NCBI GenBank assembly: GCA_029932855.1
Contig: JAOZPG010000001.1
Span: 1 to 64,000 of the forward strand
Direction: 5' to 3'
DNA length: 64,000 nt
Origin: Bacteroidales bacterium
Lineage (GTDB): Bacteria > Bacteroidota > Bacteroidia > Bacteroidales > VadinHA17
Below the pieces are notes generated by a model. The model was not told where the DNA came from. It was given only the letters and a program-made list of their open reading frames with translations, and did no database searches. Position 1 is the first letter of the stretch; every line of letters begins with the position of its first letter. The position numbers were made by a program, and so were the translations under genes. Below are positions 5,761 through 13,893 of the stretch, piece by piece.

Positions 5761-5840
5761 TGCTGTAAACCACGTTGCTATATAGATTCAAAAAAAATAT
5801 TTTAAATCACAAAAGCCCGCTGTTTACAGCGGGCTTTTTT
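5723..5840 (+). promoter_or_regulatory. Tryptophan attenuator: leader stem, antiterminator and terminator
   Basis: Three mutually exclusive pairings are visible. TGAATCTA (5723-5730) pairs perfectly with TAGATTCA (5783-5790), closing the leader domain. GCTGTAAAC (5762-5770) pairs perfectly with GTTTACAGC (5822-5830) as antiterminator. AAAAGCCCGCTG (5811-5822) pairs with CAGCGGGCTTTT (5827-5838) and is followed by a T run as terminator. Antiterminator and terminator share 5822-5830, so only one can form. A ribosome stalled on the Trp codons would melt the leader stem and free 5762-5770, allowing read-through into TrpB2. Confidence 0.85.
5811..5840 (+). terminator. Attenuator terminator hairpin ahead of TrpB2
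   Basis: A 12-bp perfect stem, AAAAGCCCGCTG with CAGCGGGCTTTT, encloses a TTTA loop and is followed by TTTTTT. It lies 35 bases before the TrpB2 start codon, where an ordinary end-of-gene terminator would block that gene, consistent with conditional termination. Confidence 0.9.
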
Positions 5841-5874
5841 ATTGAATTTTATTAAACCGTTAAATACCTGAATC

Positions 5875-7227
5875 ATGGAAAAAACAACAAAGATCTTATT
5901 AAGCGAAAAAGAAATGCCAACCAAATGGTATAATATAATGGCAGACATGCCAAATAAGCCCATGCCTCCTTTAAACCCTAAAACCAGGAAGCCTATCACT
6001 CCTGAAGACCTGGCACCCATATTTCCTATGGAACTGATTAAGCAGGAGGCTTCTACTGAAAGGTATATAGATATCCCCGAAGAAGTGCTTGACCTTTATA
6101 AAACCTACAGGCCTTCTCCAATTATCAGGGCCTATGAACTTGAAAAAAGCCTGGGTACAAAATCAAAGATCTATTATAAGCATGAAGGTCTTAGCTATGC
6201 CGGTTCTCATAAAGCAAATACCGCCATTCCGCAGGCTTATTACAATAAAATGGAAGGGGTAAAGAAAATAACTACCGAAACCGGGGCCGGACAATGGGGA
6301 TCTGCCCTGAGCTATGCATGCCAGCATTTCGGTATTGACCTGGAAGTATATATGGTAAGAATCAGCTATGATCAAAAACCATTTCGGAAAATGATGATGA
6401 ATATCTATAATGCAAATGTATATCCATCGCCCAGCAACAGGACTGAAGCAGGCCGTAAAATACTTGAACAACATCCCGACTCTCCCGGAAGCCTGGGAAT
6501 TGCAATTTCGGAAGCAATGGAAATAGCAGCCAAAAATCCGGATACTAAATATTCTCTTGGCAGTGTATTAAACCATGTATTGCTTCATCAGACAATAATC
6601 GGAGAGGAAGCAATACTGCAAATGGAAAAAGCAGGGGAATTGCCCGACGTCGTTATAGGCTGCTTCGGTGGAGGATCTAATTTTTCAGGTATAGCCTTTC
6701 CGTTCCTGAGGCTAAACCTTAAGGAGGGAAAAAACATTCGCTTAAAAACCATAGAACCGGCATCCTGTCCTAAGCTTACCAGGGGTAAATTTATGTATGA
6801 TTTCGGTGATACTGCCGGTATGACTCCTCTTTTGCCTATGTACACACTTGGTCATAATTTTATCCCGGCAGAAATACATGCAGGAGGACTGAGGTATCAT
6901 GGGGCCGGGGTACTGGCAAGTCAGCTTCTAAAAGACGGACTGATAGAAGCAACTGCTAAATATCAAACGGAATGTTTTGAGGCAGGCATACAATTTGCCC
7001 GTACTGAAGGTGTTATACCGGCTCCCGAGTCAACTTATGCAATTGCAGGAGCCATAGATGAAGCAAGGCAGGCAGATAAGGAAGGGGTATCAAAAACAAT
7101 TTTGTTCAATCTTAGTGGTCATGGTCATCTTGATCTTGCATCATATGAAAAATATCTCAGTGGCAAACTGCAGGATCATGAATTAACGAATGCAGAAATA
7201 GAAACAAGTCTGGCCGAAATATCATAG
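5875..7227 (+). CDS. trpB: Tryptophan synthase beta chain, TrpB2 type (PLP enzyme)
   Basis: This 450-residue PLP enzyme of the TrpB2/TrpB-related class makes L-tryptophan from indole and serine. Against TrpB1 it has the longer N-terminal segment typical of TrpB2. SHKANTA holds the PLP lysine K113. TETGAGQWG (134-142) holds the catalytic E135. GGGSN (265-269) binds the PLP phosphate. SGHGHLD near the C-terminus is also conserved. No trpA or other trp gene is nearby, so it is a stand-alone gene, as is common for TrpB2. The Trp attenuator upstream shows that its expression answers to tryptophan supply, which supports a biosynthetic or indole-salvage role. A bidirectional terminator follows the gene. 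Confidence 0.92.
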   Translation: MEKTTKILLSEKEMPTKWYNIMADMPNKPMPPLNPKTRKPITPEDLAPIFPMELIKQEASTERYIDIPEEVLDLYKTYRPSPIIRAYELEKSLGTKSKIYYKHEGLSYAGSHKANTAIPQAYYNKMEGVKKITTETGAGQWGSALSYACQHFGIDLEVYMVRISYDQKPFRKMMMNIYNANVYPSPSNRTEAGRKILEQHPDSPGSLGIAISEAMEIAAKNPDTKYSLGSVLNHVLLHQTIIGEEAILQMEKAGELPDVVIGCFGGGSNFSGIAFPFLRLNLKEGKNIRLKTIEPASCPKLTRGKFMYDFGDTAGMTPLLPMYTLGHNFIPAEIHAGGLRYHGAGVLASQLLKDGLIEATAKYQTECFEAGIQFARTEGVIPAPESTYAIAGAIDEARQADKEGVSKTILFNLSGHGHLDLASYEKYLSGKLQDHELTNAEIETSLAEIS

Positions 7228-7252
7228 ATAGAGGTTTAGTATGTATGAGAGC

Positions 7253-7290
7253 AAAAGGGTGTTTGTAAAATATACAAACACCCTTTTTTT
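7253..7290. terminator. Bidirectional terminator between TrpB2 and DUF2723 genes
   Basis: AAAAGGGTGTTTGTA (7253-7267) pairs perfectly with TACAAACACCCTTTT (7273-7287), with T runs in both directions. It sits between two convergent genes and can serve both. Confidence 0.92.
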
Positions 7291-7297
7291 GTCCTTA

Positions 7298-10200
7298 TCA
7301 GGGCTTCAAAACACTGCTGCTTATAAACAACTGGTAATATTTATCCAGGGCCTTTTGTATCTTAATATTCAATTCCGTCTGCCCATATGTCCTGGTTGAA
7401 ATATTCAGGTCCTGTAATGCCTGAAGATCCATCCTTCTTTCCATATCCGTACCGGCACCCAGCTCAGGCCTCAGGGAGAAATAATAACTCAGCTGTTTTT
7501 CCAGCTGGGCATAGAAACTTTCTACTTTTTCATTTGCTTTTTCAAAATCCCCTGCCATATAATAAGCTTCTATCAGCCTTGTAGTATATAAATCAAAGCG
7601 CATATTACGCTGTGGGAGTAATTCAAAGCAACGATCAACAACTGCTATAGCCGAGTCTTTCCTGCCCTCTTCAGCCAGGGCTACTGCCAGCCGGGCAAAA
7701 TTACTTCTCATTCTTATAACAGATATGGTACGACGCGTATAATAATCAAGATAAACATCATCCTCATTCATTCTTCCCCACCTGAATTTATTCATGTAAT
7801 TATCATACATCGCATCAATATTTATCCTGCCATACTCAAAAGGCCGTTCATTCTCGTTTTTCACAGGTATTAACCTGTTTGCAAATCCTTCCTGCTGAAA
7901 ATAATGTTCCATCCCCAGGGCATCTTCATGTCCCCCGGCAACGAAATATACCGGTCTTTCCCACTTATTATTAGCCAGCAGGTCGAGTATCATCATCTGG
8001 CTTTTCAATAAATAGTTTCCTTTAAGATTTATTTCAATTTCTGAAAGAGGCTTATCGTCAACTTCCAGTAAATAAGAAGAATTATCATTGAACCTGGCAC
8101 TATCGAAAGGAAGCCTGAGCGTTTTTGCAGGGAAATAATCTATCATATCCCCGTTTTGTATCCTTAGTTGTGTAGCCGGATTATCATCTGCCACAAAATC
8201 CATTACCATCTTCAGGTCCTGGGGCCCTTTAACCCTGTCAAGCACATAAATCTGGTTATTCGTACCGTCGAGATATTTTTCTCGAGGCATTGTAAGAGGC
8301 AAAGGATCAGAATCATATGCCCTCTTTTTCATCTGGTCGATATACCAGTCCGTATTGAAAAGCATTGTATTGACAACTCTCATATCAGTACGTATCCCTT
8401 CAACTTCCTGGGCATACCACAGTGGAAATGTGTCATTATCTCCATTGGTAATTATTATTGAGTTAGGATCACATGAGTTCAGATAGTTGTAAGCAATATC
8501 GCGGGCAGTATAACGTCCTGAGCGATCATGATCATCCCAGTTTTCCATACCCATTATTCCGGGAACAAAAATGAGCAATAATATTCCTGTCATTGGAGCC
8601 CCAATCTTTTCCGGAATAAATTTCTTCAGTCCCTCAACTATTGTTACCACTCCCAGTCCTACCCATATGGCAAATGCATAAAAAGAACCCACATAGGCAT
8701 AATCCCTTTCCCTGGGCTGGTTTGGATACTGGTTGAGGTAAACAACTATTGCAAGCCCTGTTAATATGAACAGAAGGAAAACAACCCAGAAGTCTTTCGG
8801 CGTTTTCTGTACATGAAACAGAAGTCCTAACAACCCGAGAATAAAGGGAAGGAGGTAATATTTATTCCGCCCCTTATTGTTTGCCAAATAATCGGGAAGG
8901 TCTTTCTGGGGGCCAAGCCGCTTTTGATCAAGGAAATTTATGCCACTTATCCAGTTCCCTTTAAGGGGACCACCGTCTCCCTGTATATCATTTTGCCGAC
9001 CTGCAAAATTCCACATAAAATACCTGCCATACATAAAACCCACCTGGTAAGAAAAGAAAAACTTAATATTTTCACCAAAAGTCGGGATTTTCTCTTTTCT
9101 CGCATTTTCACCCGATCCAACAGTTACCTGGCGACCGGAATTTCCTGCCCAGCGTTTATATACATTAACATGTCCGGGCTGGTTGCTGTACATGCGGGGG
9201 AATATGGTTGTAAACCTTGAATCATACTTAACTTTCTGTTTCCTTGTAGAAACAACATATTTACCGTCTTTTGGAATATATGTCGGCTTGCCTTCTACCA
9301 GGCTTTCAGCCGGAGCATTATAATACTGACCTTTTAGCAATGGCCTGTCACCATATTGCTCCCTGTTAATATATGAAAGCAGGGCAAAAACATTTGAAGG
9401 ATCGTTTTCATTTATCGGAGGATCGGCATGAGACCTGATAACTATTAATGAAAAAGAAGAGTATCCTATCAATATCATTGTAACAGCCAGGAAAATAGTG
9501 TTAAGCATTACCCTGTTCCTGAGGGCAAGGTAATATACCAGCCATACTAACCCTCCCGCAATAATCAGTCCCAAAAAAACTGATGAAGCCATAAATGGTA
9601 TTCCGGCCAATATCAGGGCCAGGCTGCCTACTATGGTGGTTATTACCGGATCATCCTTCCAGTGTGTAAGATAAATCCCTCCGATAAGAAGGCCTATGAG
9701 CAACAGTAGATGGAGCAGAAAACCAAAATTATATGGCATCCCCAGGACATTCACAAAAAACAGTTCTGCCTGTGCAGATACCTGAAATACTCCCAGTATT
9801 ATACCATACATCACTATGGCCAGTATAACAAAAGAAATTACAGAAGTTATTATAATCCCTTTAATATCAACAGTATCATATTTCTTAAAGTAATAGACAA
9901 AAATTATTGCAGGAATAGCCAGGAGGTTAAGAAGATGAATGCCGATTGAAAGGCCCATAAGATAGGCAATAAGAATAATCCATTTATCAGCTCCTTCTTC
10001 ATTTGCTACATTCTCCCATTTTAGTATAGCCCAAAAAACCAAAGCTGTAAAAAGCGAAGATGTTGCATAAACTTCCCCCTCGACTGCAGAGAACCAGAAT
10101 GTATCTGAAAACATATAAGCAAAGGCCCCTACCAATCCCGCAAATACCACGCTAAGAGCCTGACCAAGACTTATGTTTTTACTTGCACCTACCAGTTTCC

Positions 10201-10507
10201 TTGCCAAATGAACAATGGTCCAGTACAAAAACATTATTGTAAGAGCACTGGCAAGAGCTGAAAAAGCATTTATCATCTTAGCAGCATTGCTCACATCGCT
10301 GCCGGCAAAAAGTGTAGCTACTCTTCCTAATAATAAGAATAAAGGAGCTCCGGGAGGATGTCCAACTTCAAGTTTAAAGGCAGTTGCTATATATTCTCCG
10401 CAATCCCATAAACTGGCAGTAGGTTCAATTGTTAATAAAAACACTATGGCAGCTACTAAGAAGCTAAACCAACCCATAAATAGATTCAAAGACCTGAAAT
10501 GTTTCAC
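7298..10507 (-). CDS. DUF2723 membrane glycosyltransferase-like protein (GT117/TMEM260 relative)
   Basis: This 1069-residue protein has an N-terminal membrane domain of many helices (about residues 10-370 and 540-670) and a long soluble C-terminal part. It matches DUF2723, a Bacteroidota-rich family related to the GT-C-fold O-mannosyltransferase TMEM260 (CAZy GT117). EPTASLWDCGEY (28-39) lies in the first extracytoplasmic loop, where GT-C enzymes carry their catalytic acidic residues; D35 or E38 are candidates. VGHPPGAP (48-55) is a family motif. The C-terminal segment (about 950-1050) looks TPR-like. A role in transferring sugar from a lipid carrier to exported proteins is a family inference. 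It is a single-gene unit on its strand. Confidence 0.8.
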   Translation of the reverse strand: MKHFRSLNLFMGWFSFLVAAIVFLLTIEPTASLWDCGEYIATAFKLEVGHPPGAPLFLLLGRVATLFAGSDVSNAAKMINAFSALASALTIMFLYWTIVHLARKLVGASKNISLGQALSVVFAGLVGAFAYMFSDTFWFSAVEGEVYATSSLFTALVFWAILKWENVANEEGADKWIILIAYLMGLSIGIHLLNLLAIPAIIFVYYFKKYDTVDIKGIIITSVISFVILAIVMYGIILGVFQVSAQAELFFVNVLGMPYNFGFLLHLLLLIGLLIGGIYLTHWKDDPVITTIVGSLALILAGIPFMASSVFLGLIIAGGLVWLVYYLALRNRVMLNTIFLAVTMILIGYSSFSLIVIRSHADPPINENDPSNVFALLSYINREQYGDRPLLKGQYYNAPAESLVEGKPTYIPKDGKYVVSTRKQKVKYDSRFTTIFPRMYSNQPGHVNVYKRWAGNSGRQVTVGSGENARKEKIPTFGENIKFFFSYQVGFMYGRYFMWNFAGRQNDIQGDGGPLKGNWISGINFLDQKRLGPQKDLPDYLANNKGRNKYYLLPFILGLLGLLFHVQKTPKDFWVVFLLFILTGLAIVVYLNQYPNQPRERDYAYVGSFYAFAIWVGLGVVTIVEGLKKFIPEKIGAPMTGILLLIFVPGIMGMENWDDHDRSGRYTARDIAYNYLNSCDPNSIIITNGDNDTFPLWYAQEVEGIRTDMRVVNTMLFNTDWYIDQMKKRAYDSDPLPLTMPREKYLDGTNNQIYVLDRVKGPQDLKMVMDFVADDNPATQLRIQNGDMIDYFPAKTLRLPFDSARFNDNSSYLLEVDDKPLSEIEINLKGNYLLKSQMMILDLLANNKWERPVYFVAGGHEDALGMEHYFQQEGFANRLIPVKNENERPFEYGRINIDAMYDNYMNKFRWGRMNEDDVYLDYYTRRTISVIRMRSNFARLAVALAEEGRKDSAIAVVDRCFELLPQRNMRFDLYTTRLIEAYYMAGDFEKANEKVESFYAQLEKQLSYYFSLRPELGAGTDMERRMDLQALQDLNISTRTYGQTELNIKIQKALDKYYQLFISSSVLKP

Positions 10508-10637
10508 GCTATATATTTTTGATAAAATACTGAAGTATATTTATAAATTCTTTTTTCATAATCACGACGCGAATTTACTATTTTTCCGCGCGTAAAAAGA
10601 CTATTTTTGATAAAAGAGAACGTATACAGAACTGAAG

Positions 10638-10982
10638 ATGGCAAAAAAGAAAAGAGACAGGATTAATGTGGTTTACTCAACAGATCCTGATTACCTATAC
10701 GAACATGAAGAAAACATTGAGGCAATAAGTCTTTCGCCTTCAGAACAATTGTTGTATATATCTCTCGATCGTAAAGGGAGAAAAGGGAAAGTGATAACAC
10801 TGATAAATGGCTTCCGGGGTACACAAAATGATTTAAAAAAGCTTGAAAAGAAGCTAAAATCTTTGTGCGGAACGGGAGGAACATCAAAAAATGGTGACAT
10901 ACTCATACAAGGAGACTTCAGGGACAGGATAATAGAAGTACTGAAAAATGAAGGTTTTAAAGTAAAAAGAAAAGGCGGATAA
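10638..10982 (+). CDS. SUI1/YciH family translation factor
   Basis: This 114-residue protein is a bacterial eIF1/SUI1 homologue. The basic RKGRKGKVITLI stretch (residues 45-56) and the LCGTGGTSKNGDILIQGD block (75-92) are the SUI1 signature, which in eukaryotes contacts the ribosomal P site. Bacterial YciH is thought to influence start-codon fidelity or translation under stress. The first 40 residues are charged and variable. It stands alone, divergent from the DUF2723 gene, with a TATTTTTG -7 element at 10602-10609 but a weak -33 element. Confidence 0.88.
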   Translation: MAKKKRDRINVVYSTDPDYLYEHEENIEAISLSPSEQLLYISLDRKGRKGKVITLINGFRGTQNDLKKLEKKLKSLCGTGGTSKNGDILIQGDFRDRIIEVLKNEGFKVKRKGG

Positions 10983-11016
10983 AAAGCAAATGCCCAAAGA
11001 GACATAATTAGAATTA

Positions 11017-13893
11017 ATGTTAATCCATAAAAGATATACCAGCATTTTATTAATACTGTGGTTCACAACATCAGCTTTTTCACAGTATTATGAAAGCGGA
11101 CAGGATCCTGCTTTCCTTAAATGGAAACAGATACATACTGAACATTTTCGGCTTATCTTCCCTGAAAGCTTTATACAAGAAGGATTAAGACTGGCAAATA
11201 TGCTTGAATATGCATATACCCTTGTTCCTAATACCCTGAATCACTCACCTCGAAAAATCCCGGTTATTGTTCATAATTACTCAGCCCGCAGTAATGGCTT
11301 TGTTGCCTGGGCACCAAAAAGAATGGAATTATACCCTATACCTGCAGCAGATTCCTGGCCACAGGATGAACTGGAACAGCTTGTGCTTCATGAACTAAGG
11401 CATGTTGTACAACTCGACAAACTAAATAATGGCTTTAGCAAAGGGCTTTCAATAGTATTCGGGGAACAATTGGTTGGTGCCCTGTCGGCAATGCTTCCCA
11501 TGTGGTTTCTTGAAGGAGATGCTGTGCTATCCGAAACCACCTTGTCAAAAAGCGGCCGCGGCAGGCTTCCCTCATTTGAGATGGAATTAAGAGCTCTTTC
11601 TGTTGAACAGGATTCCGTATATAAATACGATAAAACAGTTTTTGGATCGTATAAAGATAATATTCCAAGCTATTATAACTCAGGCTACCAGGTAGTTAGC
11701 TTTACACAAGCTAAATACGGTACGAAATTGTGGCAGGATGCACTGAATAAAACCGGCAGGCAGCCATATACGCTGAATCCTGTAAGCCTGAGCCTAAAAA
11801 GAAATACCGGTTTTACTAAAAAGAAGCTCTTTGAGACCAGCCTTAAGGAACTTCATGATCTCTGGACAATACAGGATAATAAAATAAGTACTACAGCTTT
11901 TTCAACAATTACCTATAAACCCCATAAAAATTATACCAGTTACCGTTTCCCCCAATATATAAGCGACAGCACTCTTATAGCTGAAAAATCAGGCATAGAT
12001 CAGCTTCACAGGATTGTTATAGTCAATAAGAATGGCCATGAGGAAGCAATACATACACCGGGTTTCTATTCCCCTGTAAGATTTTCATATTCAAGTAATT
12101 CTCTGGTATGGGCCGAAAATTATTCAGATCCCAGGTGGGAAAATCGCAGTTACTCAATAATAAAAAAGCTTGATCTCTTAAATGGTAAAGAAAGCACACT
12201 TGGCAAAAAAACCCGCTATTTTTCACCTGTATTATCCGGTGATGGTTTAAAAACAGCATGCATAGAAGCCGGCCTTGCCAATAAGATGTCGCTTGTTATC
12301 CTCGACACAGAAAAAGGGGGAAAACTCGATACTTATTCAATTCCCGGGAATAATTCCCTGCATATGCCCGAATGGACAGATGATGGAAAGCTTATTGTTT
12401 TGCTTGTTAATGAAAAAGGGAAAAGCATCATGGAGCTTAACCCTGAATCGGGAAAATGGACTGAATTATTAGCTCCTTCATTTTACGACATTCAAAAAAT
12501 CATAGCCTGGAAAGAATATATTATTTATCACTCTACTTACTCCGGAATTGACAATATTTATGCATTAAACAGGCTCACAGGAGAAAAATTTCAGGTAACA
12601 TCTTCCCGCTTTGGGGCACGTTATCCATGCCTGTCGCCTGCAAAAACCAAGCTTGCCTACTCAGATTATTCATCTTCGGGATTCAACCTTGTTGAAATAG
12701 AGCTTGATCCAGGAAGCTGGAAACCACTTGACAGGGTTGAAGATCAATCATTGAAAACTTATAAAACTCTCCAGGAACAACAAACAGGAAGCTTTGATAT
12801 TACCGAAACACCTGACAGTGCTTATATTATCAGGCCATATCGTAAAGCCGGAAATCTTTTTAGCTTTCACAGCTGGATGCCTTTTTACTTCGATTATGAT
12901 AATTTCTCACTTGAGGAAGTTTCTGTTACAGCCGGTGCAACAATATTATCGCAAAACAGGCTAAGCACAGCAGTAAGTTCACTGGCTTATTCATATAAAG
13001 ACGGTGAACACTTTTTTATTAGCCGCTTTACTTATAAAGGATGGTACCCCGTTATAGATATTGACTATAAATACGGGGGTAAGCCTATAATAAGAAAGCC
13101 TTCCCCTGTAAGTGAACCCATGGAATACTCTTTTCAATCGGTTTTTAATACAAATATTTATATTCCTCTTCATCTTACCCGTAATAAATTCATACGTGGA
13201 CTATATCCCTCAATAAATATTCAATACAATAACTCATACATCTATAATGAGGCTGAAGAATATTACGAGATCGGCGAATTATTAACAGGAGCACGCCTGT
13301 ATTTCTATAACTACCAGAAATTATCATTAAGAGATATTAAGCCCCGCCTGGGAATTGTTTCCGATCTGTACTTCAGGACTGCACCTTTTAATAAAGAAAC
13401 TTTTGGAAATTCGGGTTCAGCCCTTCTTGGAGTTTATCTGCCTGGTATTGCCAGGCATCACAGTATTTACTTACAGGCAGGAACAGAAAAACAAAAAACA
13501 TCCAAATATTTGTATTATAACAGGCTCAGTTTTCCACGCGGATATCAAAGCAGGGTATCGGAAAAGCTTAAAGTATTGAAACTGGATTATTATTTCCCAT
13601 TATTTTATCCTGAAATAAATATTGCATCCATTATTTATATACCACGATTTTATGCAAATGCTTTTTATGATCGTGCCCTGGGGGAAGGAAATTATAACCT
13701 TAACGGGGGTTATGTTGAAGAAGAACAGCTTTTTTCAAGTCTTGGGACAAAGATCTTTATGGATTTTTTCTTCCTGCGCATTCCTTTTCCATTTAATATA
13801 GGGCTACGCTATTCTTATATGCCCGAACTTCAGGAACAAGCTTTTAAAATTTCTTTTGGAGTTGATTTTAACGGCTTCCAGATAAATCGTTAA
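11017..13893 (+). CDS. Secreted gluzincin-like protein with beta-propeller and C-terminal barrel
   Basis: This 958-residue exported protein has a signal peptide (residues 1-22, cut near AFSQ). An N-terminal peptidase-like domain carries HELRH (125-129) and WFLEGD (163-168, E166), the zinc ligands of a gluzincin (peptidase MA-like) fold. The middle (about 310-560) has PD40/TolB-like propeller blades. The last about 330 residues are rich in alternating aromatic and polar strands and end in a short strand, as in outer-membrane beta barrels. A surface or outer-membrane protease or pseudo-protease is inferred; the substrate is unknown. It overlaps the convergent ccsBA gene by 26 bases at the stop codons. 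Confidence 0.7.
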   Translation: MLIHKRYTSILLILWFTTSAFSQYYESGQDPAFLKWKQIHTEHFRLIFPESFIQEGLRLANMLEYAYTLVPNTLNHSPRKIPVIVHNYSARSNGFVAWAPKRMELYPIPAADSWPQDELEQLVLHELRHVVQLDKLNNGFSKGLSIVFGEQLVGALSAMLPMWFLEGDAVLSETTLSKSGRGRLPSFEMELRALSVEQDSVYKYDKTVFGSYKDNIPSYYNSGYQVVSFTQAKYGTKLWQDALNKTGRQPYTLNPVSLSLKRNTGFTKKKLFETSLKELHDLWTIQDNKISTTAFSTITYKPHKNYTSYRFPQYISDSTLIAEKSGIDQLHRIVIVNKNGHEEAIHTPGFYSPVRFSYSSNSLVWAENYSDPRWENRSYSIIKKLDLLNGKESTLGKKTRYFSPVLSGDGLKTACIEAGLANKMSLVILDTEKGGKLDTYSIPGNNSLHMPEWTDDGKLIVLLVNEKGKSIMELNPESGKWTELLAPSFYDIQKIIAWKEYIIYHSTYSGIDNIYALNRLTGEKFQVTSSRFGARYPCLSPAKTKLAYSDYSSSGFNLVEIELDPGSWKPLDRVEDQSLKTYKTLQEQQTGSFDITETPDSAYIIRPYRKAGNLFSFHSWMPFYFDYDNFSLEEVSVTAGATILSQNRLSTAVSSLAYSYKDGEHFFISRFTYKGWYPVIDIDYKYGGKPIIRKPSPVSEPMEYSFQSVFNTNIYIPLHLTRNKFIRGLYPSINIQYNNSYIYNEAEEYYEIGELLTGARLYFYNYQKLSLRDIKPRLGIVSDLYFRTAPFNKETFGNSGSALLGVYLPGIARHHSIYLQAGTEKQKTSKYLYYNRLSFPRGYQSRVSEKLKVLKLDYYFPLFYPEINIASIIYIPRFYANAFYDRALGEGNYNLNGGYVEEEQLFSSLGTKIFMDFFFLRIPFPFNIGLRYSYMPELQEQAFKISFGVDFNGFQINR

